Positions 31,901 through 41,105 of a stretch of DNA of 60,000 bases are shown piece by piece. Source of the DNA: Lineus longissimus. Lineage: Eukaryota > Nemertea > Pilidiophora > Heteronemertea > Lineidae. The stretch covers positions 126,001 to 186,000 of the forward strand of contig NC_088319.1 of NCBI RefSeq assembly GCF_910592395.1, written 5' to 3'. The notes under the pieces were generated by a model. It did no database searches and was not told the DNA's origin. It worked only from the letters and a program-made list of their open reading frames with translations. The position numbers were made by a program, and so were the translations under genes. The number at the start of each line of letters is the position of its first letter. The stretch's first letter is position 1.

Positions 31901-33683
31901 GGCGGTCATCTTCTCCAATGGTGCTCCCTACAGAAAGCACTTCTTCACCAACTGTAAGTGCACCGGTTGTTTCAGTCCAGATTACTCCACATCAACTCCC
32001 AGAAGACTCACGTTGTACTGTACCCCCAGTTATATGGCCATGGAGGAATTCCTTCAAAGAGTCGAACCCCCGACCTCCTGACGATGCTGAGTGCTCTAGC
32101 CACTGTCTACCCTGTATTGACACAATGATGTAACGTCTGATCGTCCTTTTTCAGGGTTGTTCATGGTAAACCTGATCATTATCCTTGGATTAACCCTCTT
32201 CATTGCTATCTATCCGACAGATGGCTTAGCACAGTTTCTCGAGGTGAGATGTACTTGAACACACTTTATTGAGATTCTAAATCAGACCAGTCTGACAAGT
32301 TGTTTGGTCAGCAATGTGCAACAGAGCAGTTTTGTCAACATCGAATGACCTGAGATTAAACTTGTCCCGGATATGAATGTTCCTAGTCAAATAAATTTAG
32401 TAAAATTTCAAAATTTTGGGGGGAAATTTGTAAAATTCATCCCTGGGATGTCAATAGACTGAAGACACTTGAACTGTACTGTAGTAAGAAAGGATGTTAC
32501 TGGTAGGCTCACTGTAGTAACCAAGGATGTTACTGGTAGGCTCACTGTAGTAACCAAGGATGTTACTGGTAGGCTCACTGAAGTAACCAAGGATGTTACT
32601 GGTAGGCTCACTGAAGTAACCAAGGATGTTACTGGTAGGCTCACTGAAGTAACCAAGGATGTTACTGGTAGGCTCACTGTAGTAACCAAGGATGTTACTG
32701 GTAGGCTCACTCATCTACTCATCCTTTCCATCTTGAGAATGTAAGGTTTACTTTTCCATCCAGCATCCCTGTACACAAACTGCTGGGATGGATGAGCGAA
32801 CTTTAAATCCCGATTTCCTCTGGATGGTCAATTCAAAAATAGTTACCAAAGTCAAGTTTATTTTCTGTTTCAGCTTAAACCAGTCCCATCCATGGTGTAT
32901 CGTATCTTGACTGTCGGAATTGTTCTCATGAACTTCTTGGTCAGTCTTATCGTACAGGTGAGACCATATTTCACTGACAGTTTTGCTGAAGCGCCCCTGC
33001 ATACAGGTGATTCGCAGTGGTCATCATAGTAATAGAGAAGTCAGTTGGTCAAGATTGCTCCCTGTGGTTGGACGTGTAGCTTATCTCACAAGATGCAAGA
33101 ACCATTGTACACTGATTGACTGAGGACCCTGGACCATGACACCAGTGCCCCTCTCATCTGATTGGTCTTAAACATATCTTAATATTGGATGTTGTTGTAT
33201 TCAATCAATAGGCCACCAATGATTAATAATCTGTTTACGTTCCAGATGTTTATCTTGGATAACGAGGCTGTGAAGCGTTCATTACGCCGAGCTTGCAAGA
33301 AGAAACAGACCACCAACCCTTATCAGTCCATCGAACATGAGCTAACGGCTGATCCTGATTGGCCACCTATCAGCGAACCAACAACCAGCTTGATGGGTTT
33401 CACTTCACAAGAGTTTGTACCAAAGGATAACATAACGATGACAGATTTAAATGACATTGAATTTTTCCCACAGAACGAAAAGGCTCCTGATTTGGAGATT
33501 GTTGTTCGAAAGAGGTCTCTAGCACAGAGACGACATGATGGACTTGGGACTGATGATGGACCACAGGATGGTGTTGCCCTTGGTGAATGTGCTACCAAGT
33601 CGGACCGTCCTTCAGGGACTGGCCAGATTGATGACAAAACTGATGGACCTAGCAATGATTATACTGCCAGCACACAACTCTGA
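21163..33683 (+). CDS. Gene B: P5B-type ATPase, ATP13A2/ATP13A3-like, complete
   Basis: Spliced exons: 1, 21163-21169; 2, 21324-21412; 3, 21719-21886; 4, 22106-22164; 5, 22894-22927; 6, 24452-24534; 7, 24950-25030; 8, 25326-25530; 9, 25681-25744; 10, 26028-26159; 11, 26480-26656; 12, 27036-27181; 13, 27413-27613; 14, 27752-27813; 15, 28052-28331; 16, 28483-28639; 17, 28948-29187; 18, 29328-29509; 19, 30042-30152; 20, 30438-30670; 21, 30910-31079; 22, 31369-31519; 23, 31805-31953; 24, 32155-32243; 25, 32874-32957; 26, 33246-33683. The total is 3792 nt = 1263 aa plus stop, close to the ~1180-1230 aa of human ATP13A2/ATP13A3. All junctions are GT-AG and the frame is intact. It is a tandem paralogue of gene A in the same orientation, about 2.8 kb downstream. 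Its predicted role is that of a P5B (polyamine-type) endolysosomal transporter; the substrate is inferred from the family. Confidence 0.94.
22935..23652. repeat. Satellite of 10-bp modules (gene B intron 5)
   Basis: About 72 modules of GACACCCACT, GACACCCAAT and GACTCACACT, mostly in 30-bp higher-order groups. It begins within 10 nt of the exon 5 donor. Long reverse frames ([12 protein letters not shown]...) are artefacts. Confidence 0.95.
24452..25530 (+). CDS. Gene B exons 6-8: N-terminal domain end, M1 and M2
   Basis: Exons 24452-24534, 24950-25030 and 25326-25530, with the same lengths (83, 81, 205 nt) and phases as gene A. They encode [33 protein letters not shown] and [18 protein letters not shown] (M1), then M2 ending FQTRR. 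Apart from a ~44-nt identical core in exon 8 these exons are strongly diverged from gene A, also at silent sites. Confidence 0.92.
25681..26656 (+). CDS. Gene B exons 9-11: actuator domain with TGES
   Basis: Exons 25681-25744, 26028-26159 and 26480-26656. Exon 9 ([15 protein letters not shown]) is diverged from gene A. Exons 10 and 11 ([41 protein letters not shown]) are almost identical to gene A while their intron is unrelated. TGES is split by the intron as in gene A. Confidence 0.94.
27036..27813 (+). CDS. Gene B exons 12-14: M3, M4 (NPALP) and DKTGT
   Basis: Exons 27036-27181, 27413-27613 and 27752-27813. They encode the M3 helix, [11 protein letters not shown] in M4 (27479-27493), [11 protein letters not shown] and [18 protein letters not shown]. 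The phospho-acceptor Asp codon ends at 27610. The second half of exon 13 is nearly identical to gene A; the first half and exon 14 differ at many silent sites. Confidence 0.94.
28052..29187 (+). CDS. Gene B exons 15-17: nucleotide-binding domain
   Basis: Exons 28052-28331 (24 nt longer than in gene A, adding residues near [13 protein letters not shown]), 28483-28639 and 28948-29187. They contain [45 protein letters not shown] and VMVTG. Exon 17 differs from gene A at 3 of 240 positions, all silent. Confidence 0.94.
29328..30670 (+). CDS. Gene B exons 18-20: P-domain with TGDN and GDGxND
   Basis: Exons 29328-29509, 30042-30152 and 30438-30670. The first half of exon 18 is near-identical to gene A and the second half diverged. 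Exon 19 ([11 protein letters not shown]) is three codons longer than in gene A. Exon 20 holds [12 protein letters not shown]. The 124 nt before exon 20 (30314-30437) are conserved with gene A without indels. Confidence 0.94.
30910..32957 (+). CDS. Gene B exons 21-25: membrane helices M5-M10
   Basis: Exons 30910-31079, 31369-31519, 31805-31953, 32155-32243 and 32874-32957. M5 and M6 ([10 protein letters not shown]), M7 ([14 protein letters not shown]), EQPWFERY, M8 ([21 protein letters not shown]), M9 and M10 follow the same order as gene A. The M8 end reads SNGAP where gene A and typical P5B proteins have SKGAP. Exon 23 is one codon longer than in gene A. Confidence 0.92.
32046..32114 (-). 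other. tRNA-like sequence (SINE-type or tRNA pseudogene)
   Basis: On the minus strand: GGGTAGACAGTGGCTAGAGC...GGGGGTTCGACTC. This gives a recognisable B box (GGTTCGACTC) and an A-box-like GTGGCTAGAG about 40 nt upstream. It lies in gene B intron 23. The acceptor arm does not pair fully, so a functional tRNA is unlikely. Confidence 0.4.
32481..32712. repeat. Minisatellite, 33-bp unit x 7 (gene B intron)
   Basis: AGGATGTTACTGGTAGGCTC recurs every 33 bp from 32491, between exons 24 and 25. Being a multiple of 3, it keeps frames open on both strands. Confidence 0.95.
33246..33683 (+). CDS. Gene B exon 26: M10 end and cytosolic C-terminal tail
   Basis: The acceptor TTCCAG ends at 33245. It encodes 145 codons plus [16 protein letters not shown], a basic run (CKKKQ), [15 protein letters not shown] (the family's D-P-x-W-P-P motif) and an acidic/Ser/Asp-rich low-complexity tail. 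Only the D-P-x-W-P-P block and the following EFVP are shared with gene A. Confidence 0.92.
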   Translation: MFILDNEAVKRSLRRACKKKQTTNPYQSIEHELTADPDWPPISEPTTSLMGFTSQEFVPKDNITMTDLNDIEFFPQNEKAPDLEIVVRKRSLAQRRHDGLGTDDGPQDGVALGECATKSDRPSGTGQIDDKTDGPSNDYTASTQL

Positions 33684-33726
33684 TAGTGCTTTGGGGGTTG
33701 TATACAATCCGAAAATCAGGGACCGC

Positions 33727-34139
33727 AGACCTGTACAAAACGCAGACCTGTACAAAACCAAGACCCCCGAGCTACAAAACGCAGACCCATCTACAAAACC
33801 AAGACCCCCGAGCTACAAAACGCAGACCCATCTACAAAACGAAGACCACCAAAGCTACAAAACGCAGACCCATCTACAAAACGAAGACCCCCGAGCTACA
33901 AAAACGCAGACCCATCTACAAAACGAAGACCCCCGAGCTACAAAACGCAGACCCATCTACAAAACGAAGACCCCGAGCTACAAAAACGCAGACCCATCTA
34001 CAAAACGAAGACCCCCGAGCTACAAAACGCAGACCCATCTACAAAACGAAGACCCCCGAGCTACAAAAACGCATACCCATCTACAAAACGAAGACCCCGA
34101 GCTACAAAACGCATACCCATCTACAAAACGAAGACCCCC
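33727..34139. repeat. Minisatellite, ~41-bp unit x ~10 (gene B 3' UTR)
   Basis: Variants of CCATCTACAAAACGAAGACCCCCGAGCTACAAAACGCAGAC (41 bp, some 42). It begins about 45 nt after the gene B stop. Purine-rich and A-rich on the + strand. Confidence 0.94.
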
Positions 34140-34335
34140 AAACCTTTATAATGTCTTGTTTACTGTTCCTTATTCCTAGTGTGACAATATTTCTCTTTCA
34201 TGTATGTATTTCGCCATTGTAGTTCGTTCAGCATATCATTAAAATTGTGTCGCTGTCATCGTACTTGTATATAACATTCACCTCATACCTGAATAGCCAT
34301 TGCGTTACAATTCAAATCTTATATGTCATGGAGAA

Positions 34336-34341
34336 AATAAA
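34336..34341 (+). promoter_or_regulatory. Poly(A) signal AATAAA, gene B
   Basis: Canonical AATAAA about 650 nt after the gene B stop, followed by TTTGGTCATTTT-type GT/T-rich sequence. It is the first good signal downstream of the stop. Confidence 0.65.
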
Positions 34342-34690
34342 CTTTGGTCATTTTACAAGAGTATTTGCTTCCGTTTCTTTGAGAAAGGTTTGTTGATTCA
34401 GTAATTGACAAAGAGTCAAACCCTGCATGGAGATGTACAGTTCCAACTTGGTCACTGACTTGGCTGGAGAATCCATTGGATGGGCTCTGGGAGCCTCCAC
34501 CTCTTTCTGCCCTGAAAATATCAGTCTAGCTCGGACTGAGCTAGAGACCTCCGTCTGACTGCCCTGGAGACATCCATCAGCTGGTTTTCTAGCAGAAGTC
34601 TCATTAAATTGCCTTCGTCTCTACCTGAGCCAGAGACAAATCTTAGAATAATTGCCTGCCCTGAAGACAAATTGGCAATCTGCAATCTCG

Positions 34691-34925
34691 TCAGGTCTGG
34701 TTGGACTTGTGGCAGCATCTGCAATCTCTTCAGGTCTGGTTGTGCCAGCATTTCCTGTCTAACAGGTCTGGTTGTGACAGCATTTGCTGTATTATCAGGT
34801 CTGGTTGTGCCACCATTCCTGTCTAACAGGTCTGGTTGTGACAGCATATGCTGTATTATCAGGTCTGGTTATATGGTATGGTTGTTGCAGTATCTGCTGT
34901 CTCCTCAGGTCTGGTGATCTGATTT
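34691..34925. repeat. Degenerate ~30-bp tandem repeat
   Basis: About eight copies of CAGGTCTGGTTGTGACAGCAT plus GCTGT variants downstream of gene B. Confidence 0.8.
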
Positions 34926-35471
34926 CATGCTGTCCCTTTATGAAAATGATCAGGTATTCACCAGGTGAAAATGAGACACATTTTTCCTAAGGGTGGAGAC
35001 AAGGTCCACCCTGTAATAACAGGTGCACTACGTTGGGAGAGTACACATCTAGATCAGACAGAGTACGCACAGTGAAGGGGGATGGCACACTCTATCTCTC
35101 GCTGGTACACTCTCTGGCAACATGGGGAGCTATGAAGGGGAGGGCACATCCAGAAGAGATAGGCCTATGGTGCACTACTGTCTCATTGACCGAAAGTCAT
35201 TTCTACAGGTAACAAGATACATGTAGATGACGAACTGCAAACTATGTAAGGAGCTGTTAGGCTCCTATGTGGTATCTCTGCGGTGCTTTGTTTAGGTTTT
35301 AACAATCCTAAATGCTGTTCAACGGGAATTCATTCCCGTTCAACGTTATATAAGAGAATTGGGCAATTGTGACCGCAATGGACCGCCACAGTCAGGAACT
35401 GTTAGCGTTAGGGCATCCAAGGTAGTCACCAGTCTGGTTACTCTAAGTCTTGCTGTGCTTAGTCCAGTAAC

Positions 35472-35491
35472 GGGGGGGGGGGGGGGGGGGG
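35472..35491 (+). repeat. G homopolymer, 20 nt
   Basis: Twenty consecutive G, the longest homopolymer seen here. A shorter C tract (14 nt) is at 2709-2722. Its length may be uncertain in an assembly. Confidence 0.9.
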
Positions 35492-35879
35492 ACAGGTGCA
35501 AGAGAGAGCCAAAAGACATTCTCATTGACAAGAGAAAGCAAACTACAAACTCAACCAGGAGCCGTTCAGTGTTAGCATGCAGAGCGCTAAACATATAGAC
35601 TCTTTCACCAGTCTCCGCACATAAATCTTTTATTTAAAAAATGTTTTTAAAATATATTAATTTGCCTTTGAAGTTGGTCTGTTTTTTCTTATTTAGAATT
35701 CTGTGAATTACAGACTTTTATTTCTTCAAAATCTAGGTACTAAAATTTAATTTTTTTCAAAAAATTCTTTCTGAGCATATGCGGAAATCGTTTTTGGTCT
35801 ATTATCACTTTAGATTTTCTGAAAATCTCCACTAATAAAAAAGTGAGAGCCAAAAAACAAGATCTGTAAAGTCTGGTCC

Positions 35880-36140
35880 ATAGCTGTAGAATAGACCCTG
35901 CCGTACTTGACGGCAATCTCGATTTGGGGGCGTAAGCTTCCGGTGTCCGGTCGCGGAGCGAAATCAGCGCCTCTAGCGTCAAGATTGCCATACCAAATGA
36001 CGGGCAATTAGCACTACCCAAACATACCACGTGCATTTGTTTACATTTCATTCACTTCCTGGTATGACGTCACCACTGTCGCGATAGCGAAATCAACATG
36101 GCGGCACTATTGAAGGTGTTCACGGTTGACCGACTTTAAA
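35880..36140 (+). promoter_or_regulatory. Candidate CpG-rich promoter with CRE and ATGGCGGC start region
   Basis: CpG dinucleotides are frequent compared with the flanks. A perfect palindromic CRE (TGACGTCA, 36065-36072) lies about 25 nt before AACATGGCGGC (ATG 36098), a YY1-like initiator motif typical of animal promoters. The ATG frame reads MAALLKVFTVDRL and stops, with a possible GTG donor after AAG. The downstream exons were not identified. The CRE is not unique here: TGACGTCA also occurs at 9601, 25228 and 49164-49180. Confidence 0.35.
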
Positions 36141-38767
36141 TAGGTGCAAACGGGTCATGCTGGGATCAATTACGATCGATTACGTGCGAGAAATGATGCG
36201 TGTGTCCAAGTAATGCAGGTAATTAGGACTTTTAAGTTATTGTGTGTTCACAGAAGGGAGAATATTGAGCATTGTGGGTGGTTTTCTTCCGGCGTGGCAG
36301 CTGTTCACGGTTCAATGCACTACATGTATACAGGCTATCCATGTATGTGCATGCTACATGGTCAACATAGCATCATCACAAAAGGGCTAGGGTTCACAAT
36401 GGCATGAGATAAGAATTTAAAGCTGATGGTTCAAATGTTGTTTCCCAAGTAAGGCTGAGCAGTTGGTGCACAAGTGACAAGAAAGAGAAATAGTTGTGAT
36501 ACACTGACTCACTGATACTGATGATGTCAATGATGTATGTTTTAGATGAGACCCTTGGCAATGCCTTGGTGTTACTATACAGTCAAGAGGCTGGCAATTA
36601 AGTCGAGTTCAGAAATCACCGCCGCAATGTTTTATATACTAACATCAGATTGTATCTCTGGAGTGCACCATACAGTGCTGTTACTGTTGGTACATACTGT
36701 ACTGTGCACTAGGGATAGGGTGGGGGTACCGTAATGAGTAAATATACATATCTCATGAAATATGTCTAATGTTGGAGCAATTTTATTGGCTCAGTCCCAA
36801 ATGGCAACACTGATTGCAATCCTGGACAGCACGGCCAAGCCATTATCGAGTTTGAGTGCCTTAGTTCTGGTCTCCTCCACTAGGCAGCAGTGCCAGTGTC
36901 TGTCACTGTAACTAGAGAATTTGATGAACCCTGTGTTTCAAACTGTTCTAACAAGGGGTGATTTGCAGATAGGCGTAGCTTTGTATTGAGTGTGATTTCA
37001 TAAGGGCTGGTTGATCCACTTCACCTAAACAATAGTCCTTGTCAGGCAATTTTGCAAATGGGACGTTTTGTTGGAGAGGACTAAGGACAATTCATCCCCG
37101 CTCAAGAAAACTATGTCCCTATCAGACCGAAATTTGTCCTTTGGGCACTTCGTCCTCAGCTCAGTTTTTCCAAGGACGATTTTGGCCAAAAATTGTTCTC
37201 CCCATTTTGTCCACAAGACAATTGGGTGCAAGGATTATTCATATCCTATGAATTTTCTAAGGACAAGTGGGGCATGTCATTTAGCACAGATTGGAAAAAA
37301 CGAAATCCTGTGTGTTCCCAGTCTGGAGTTCAAAACCTGAATGACTCCACAAGGACACCCACCAAGAAAACTTGTAACTAACAACATAAATGACAATCTA
37401 TGCTTGATTAGATTGATACAGAAATACAAACAATGGTGAACAAACGCACACGTTCTGGACTGGCTAATCCAACATCAATAACATGCTGATTTAAAATACT
37501 AATTAGAAATCTGTTTTACTGTCATTCTAAGCTGTGCTTTAAATCATGTCAGGAGCTGAGATAAAGGTTGTAGAATGAAACTGATCAAATTTATACTTTT
37601 AAATTTAAAAAGATTACAAAATATCTACTTATGCCAAATCATCAGAGATGTGAACCATAAAGATATACATGGTTCCTTTATCACACTATAAGAGAGTAAA
37701 GAGTCTTGGGTTATACTTTCAGGTTTGGATTGCGATCTGTTATAGTGCGCCACTTCAGGTGGAGCAGCCCGCCGACTTCTTGCAATAAATCTTCATTTTC
37801 TCCTCCTCGCCCCAATCCCTTGTGGTATCTATCCATCCTCAATCACTCAATTGGGCTTCATCTTCCTGGTGACCACAAACGCCTCCAACAAAACAATTGC
37901 TTGCAAGAAAAAAACTTTTAAGACTTGTTTTGTATTTCAAAGGCATCCTGCGACACTTTTAAACCTGACCTTTGGTCAGTGAACTTTACAATCCTTCAGT
38001 TCAGCCATTTACCCCCAAGCGTGTCTTTAGCTTGACCAAGCACATTGGCTCAGATTCCGGTAATGGCATCCCCCAATCCCTGCGCGCTTCCTAACCTCAC
38101 CAATCAACGCGCAGATTAAGGTTTATCCAACCTTGCACCCTTGTGAAAATTTAATGCACCATTTTCTCGGCACTCTGCGACGGATATGTGTCCGATTATA
38201 CCAGGCGGAGTTACGATCATCCCAAGAGCCTGGTCACGGTCTCTCATTTCCCAAAGTCAATTTCTCTTATTCGACCACCAATCTATCCACGCTCATTATG
38301 TTCCCCCGTTGTACCTTGCCGCACATCAATCATACACACCTCAGACCGCGGATAATTAGCCAAAATTCACGCTAGACATGCTTGAGCATGTCTGGAAATA
38401 GACAAATGGCCTGGCCATCTCTTTACGACCATTACCTCCCTCATAAGGGACACCGGACGTATAAAATAAATAAGTTGAAAGCATTTTTATGGTTCTCAAG
38501 TTTATGAATTATGGCAATGCGTCCCCTCGGACTAGCGGATGTCAAATAGGCATTAATTTTGTAGATAGGTGGACTAGCCGCGGTGGTCTCTCGGCGGGGA
38601 AAAAAAGCGGCCGTATTCCAATCAGATCGGGTGGTTGATGACTGGTGTGGTGACCTAATCAACTTCGTCAGCGGGGCTCCTACCGGACACTCATTAAGCG
38701 AGACTTGATGATTGATGCATGATCAAAGAACCGGCTAAGAGAATGTGAGTTGACCATGCTCACCAAT

Positions 38768-39366
38768 AAGGTGGTCAGGGGCTGGAAAACAAGGTGGCTT
38801 GTCATGGTGGTCAGGGGCTGGAACACAAGGTGGCTTGTCATGGTGGTCAGGGGCTGGAACACAAGGTGGCTTGTCATGGTGGTCAGGGGCTGGAACACAA
38901 GGTGGCTTGTCATGGTGGTCAGGGGCTGGAACACAAGGTGGCTTGTCATGGTGGTCAGGGGCTGGAACACAAGGTGGCTTGTAATGGTGGTCAGGGGCTG
39001 GAACACAAGGTGGCTTGTCATGGTGGTCAGGGGCTGGAACACAAGGTGGCTTGTCATGGTGGTCAGGGGCTGGAACACAAGGTGGCTTGTCATGGTGGTC
39101 AGGAGCTGGAACACAAGGTGGCTTGTCATGGTGGTCAGGGGCTGGAACACAAGGTGGCTTGTCATGGTGGTCAGGGGCTGGAACACAAGGTGGCTTGTAA
39201 TGGTGGTCAGGGGCTGGAACACAAAGTGGCTTGTCATGGTGGTCAGGGGCTGGAACACAAGGTGGCTTGTCATGGTGGTCAGGGGCTGGGACACAAGGTG
39301 GCTTGTAATGGTGGTCAGGGGCTGGAACACAAGGTGGCTTGTCATGGTGGTCAGGGGCTGGAAAGC
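38768..39366. repeat. Minisatellite, 36-bp unit x ~16.6
   Basis: The unit contains GGTCAGGGGCTGGAACACAA and has a 36-bp period (12 codons). Four or more frames therefore remain open for about 200 codons on either strand. None resembles a protein family. Confidence 0.96.
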
Positions 39367-39893
39367 AAGATCATCTAAAATAATTTGGCATTGAACTTTT
39401 AGTGCTGTTTTAGTGACCTCTTAGCATGGTTGTAACTCTAACAAAATCTCTCTTTCATTTTGAACAGCGCATTGTCTGCCGTGATTTCTGCCCGTGCCGG
39501 CCATTATAACCTAAGCACAACTGTTTATCTTATGGAGCGTGAAATTCCTCCCTACGCTGACTTTTTGCTACCGAGCAGGGACAATACATCACCCACGAAC
39601 TGCACAATGACGCATAAAGCGTGCGGCGAAGCGGAAAATGATTCTTCCTGAACCATATGTCATGCTTTGATCACGGCTGAAACAGCTACAAATCGGCCAT
39701 GAATATGACGCGTGTCTGAGTGAAAAGCCCAGCAGCGTGTGTCCTAGTCCATTGTGTGGAGTCTTTTTATTTAGACTGTTACGGTGTGATTAAAAGGATC
39801 ATATTTGCTATAATATGGCGGTCCAGCCTCCGCTGCTGGCAACCAGGGTTGCTGCTGCAGCTGTTCGGGACTGAGGGTTCAGAAGTCTTCACG

Positions 39894-39942
39894 ATGCTTG
39901 GCTTCGTGCTACATTACATATCAAATCTCGCCTGGATGCCGA
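39894..39942 (+). CDS. Possible first coding exon of an unidentified gene
   Basis: ATG 39894 opens MLGFVLHYISNLAWMP and then meets a consensus donor (GA|GTGAGT) after 49 nt. The upstream 100 bp are GC-rich, with a TATAATATGGCGG block and an inverted repeat GCAACC/GGTTGC. The peptide looks like a hydrophobic leader. No continuing exon was recognised. Chance is a fair alternative. Confidence 0.22.
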
Positions 39943-40250
39943 GTGAGTTTTTGTCATGAAGGCAAGTCTCAAAGACGCTCTGGGTTAGTCAGTTTGGTGG
40001 GAAAATGGTGTTTTTTGTTGTTAAGTTATTCTTTTTATGTGAATATCAATCTTTTTGTTGGGTAGAAAAATGAGTGTCGATCATTTAGTGGCTGATATAA
40101 AAAGATATTGGCACTTCAGGTAATTTGTGGAGTGGCTTCAATAAGGTAATTACAGCGTGTCCTATTCTGGTAGTGATGGCTTGATCAGGGCGTTGTTCTC
40201 TCGTCATCATTTTCATGCTTGTCGGTCTGTTTAAAAGGTGATGGTGCCTT

Positions 40251-40624
40251 TGAAAGTGGAGTGGGTATGGGGAGATAGCTGGAGTGAGTATGGGGAGATA
40301 GCTGGAATGGGTATGGGGAGATAGCTGGAGTGGGTATGGGGAGATAGCTGGAGTGGGTATGGGGAGATAGCTGGAGTGGGTATGGGGAGATAGCTGGAGT
40401 GGGTATGGGGAGATAGCTGGAGTGGGTATGGGGAGATAGCTGGAGTGGGTATGGGGAGATAGCTGGAGTGGGTATGGGGAGATAGCTGGAGTGGGTATGG
40501 GGAGATAGCTGGAGTGGGTATGGGGAGATAGCTGGAGTGGGTATGGGGAGATAGCTGGAGTGGGTATGGGGAGATAGCTGGAGTGGGTATGGGGAGATAG
40601 CTGGAGTGGGTATGGGGAGATGGC
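40251..40624. repeat. Minisatellite, 23-bp G-rich unit x ~16
   Basis: The unit GGAGTGGGTATGGGGAGATAGCT recurs with almost no variation. Each unit has several G-runs, so the + strand is G-quadruplex-prone. The 23-bp period rotates through three frames, none with a stop on the minus strand, giving 175-180-codon frames. Confidence 0.96.
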
Positions 40625-40879
40625 CATCTATTAAATGTATTCACAATATGTTCATGTACATGTACACTGGTACTATAAGAGCAAAGCTTGGTGGAGACAC
40701 TGGGACAGTTCATAAGCCTTGGACTTGAAATATCTTTGTCAGTTATGAACTCGCACAAATCTGCTCTTTCTGATTTTGGTTGTCTTCAAAATTGACTTAT
40801 CAAAGTGTTGCATTTTCCCGGATTTGAGACCACCGCATCAAAACAAGTAGTGTGATAATCCAAGGAATCAATCTTAATG

Positions 40880-41105
40880 TTGTCATAAAGACTCTTAGAG
40901 TAGGCATAAAGTAGCCATAAAGAGTATTTTTAAAAGTCATGAAGTGGTCATAGAGTAGTCTTAAAGGTGTAAAGTAGTCATGAAGTAGTCACTAAAAATC
41001 AGTTGTAAAGTAGTCATGAAGTAGTCTTAAAGGTGTAAAGTAGTCATGAAGTAGTCACTAAAAATCAGTGGTAAAGTAGTCATGAAGTAGCCTTAAAGTA
41101 GTCAA
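40880..41105. repeat. Degenerate AGTAGTCATGA repeat region
   Basis: Multiple imperfect copies of TAAAGTAGTCATGAAGTAGTC, including two ~65-bp units between about 40960 and 41095. Confidence 0.75.

Larger units (their letters stand above)
33684..34360 (+). other. Gene B 3' UTR
   Basis: It runs from the stop to just past AATAAA (34336-34341). It contains a ~41-bp tandem array (33727-34139) that should be present in the mature mRNA, followed by ordinary AT-rich sequence. The 3' boundary is inferred. Confidence 0.6.

Noticed and set aside
35740-36051. 103-codon minus-strand frame
   Set aside because: No family resemblance; it overlaps AT-rich DNA and the CpG-rich block. It could be a degraded repeat but this cannot be supported.
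38680-39394. Open frames of about 200 codons on both strands
   Set aside because: Same cause: a 36-bp array with identical short peptides repeated and no family resemblance.
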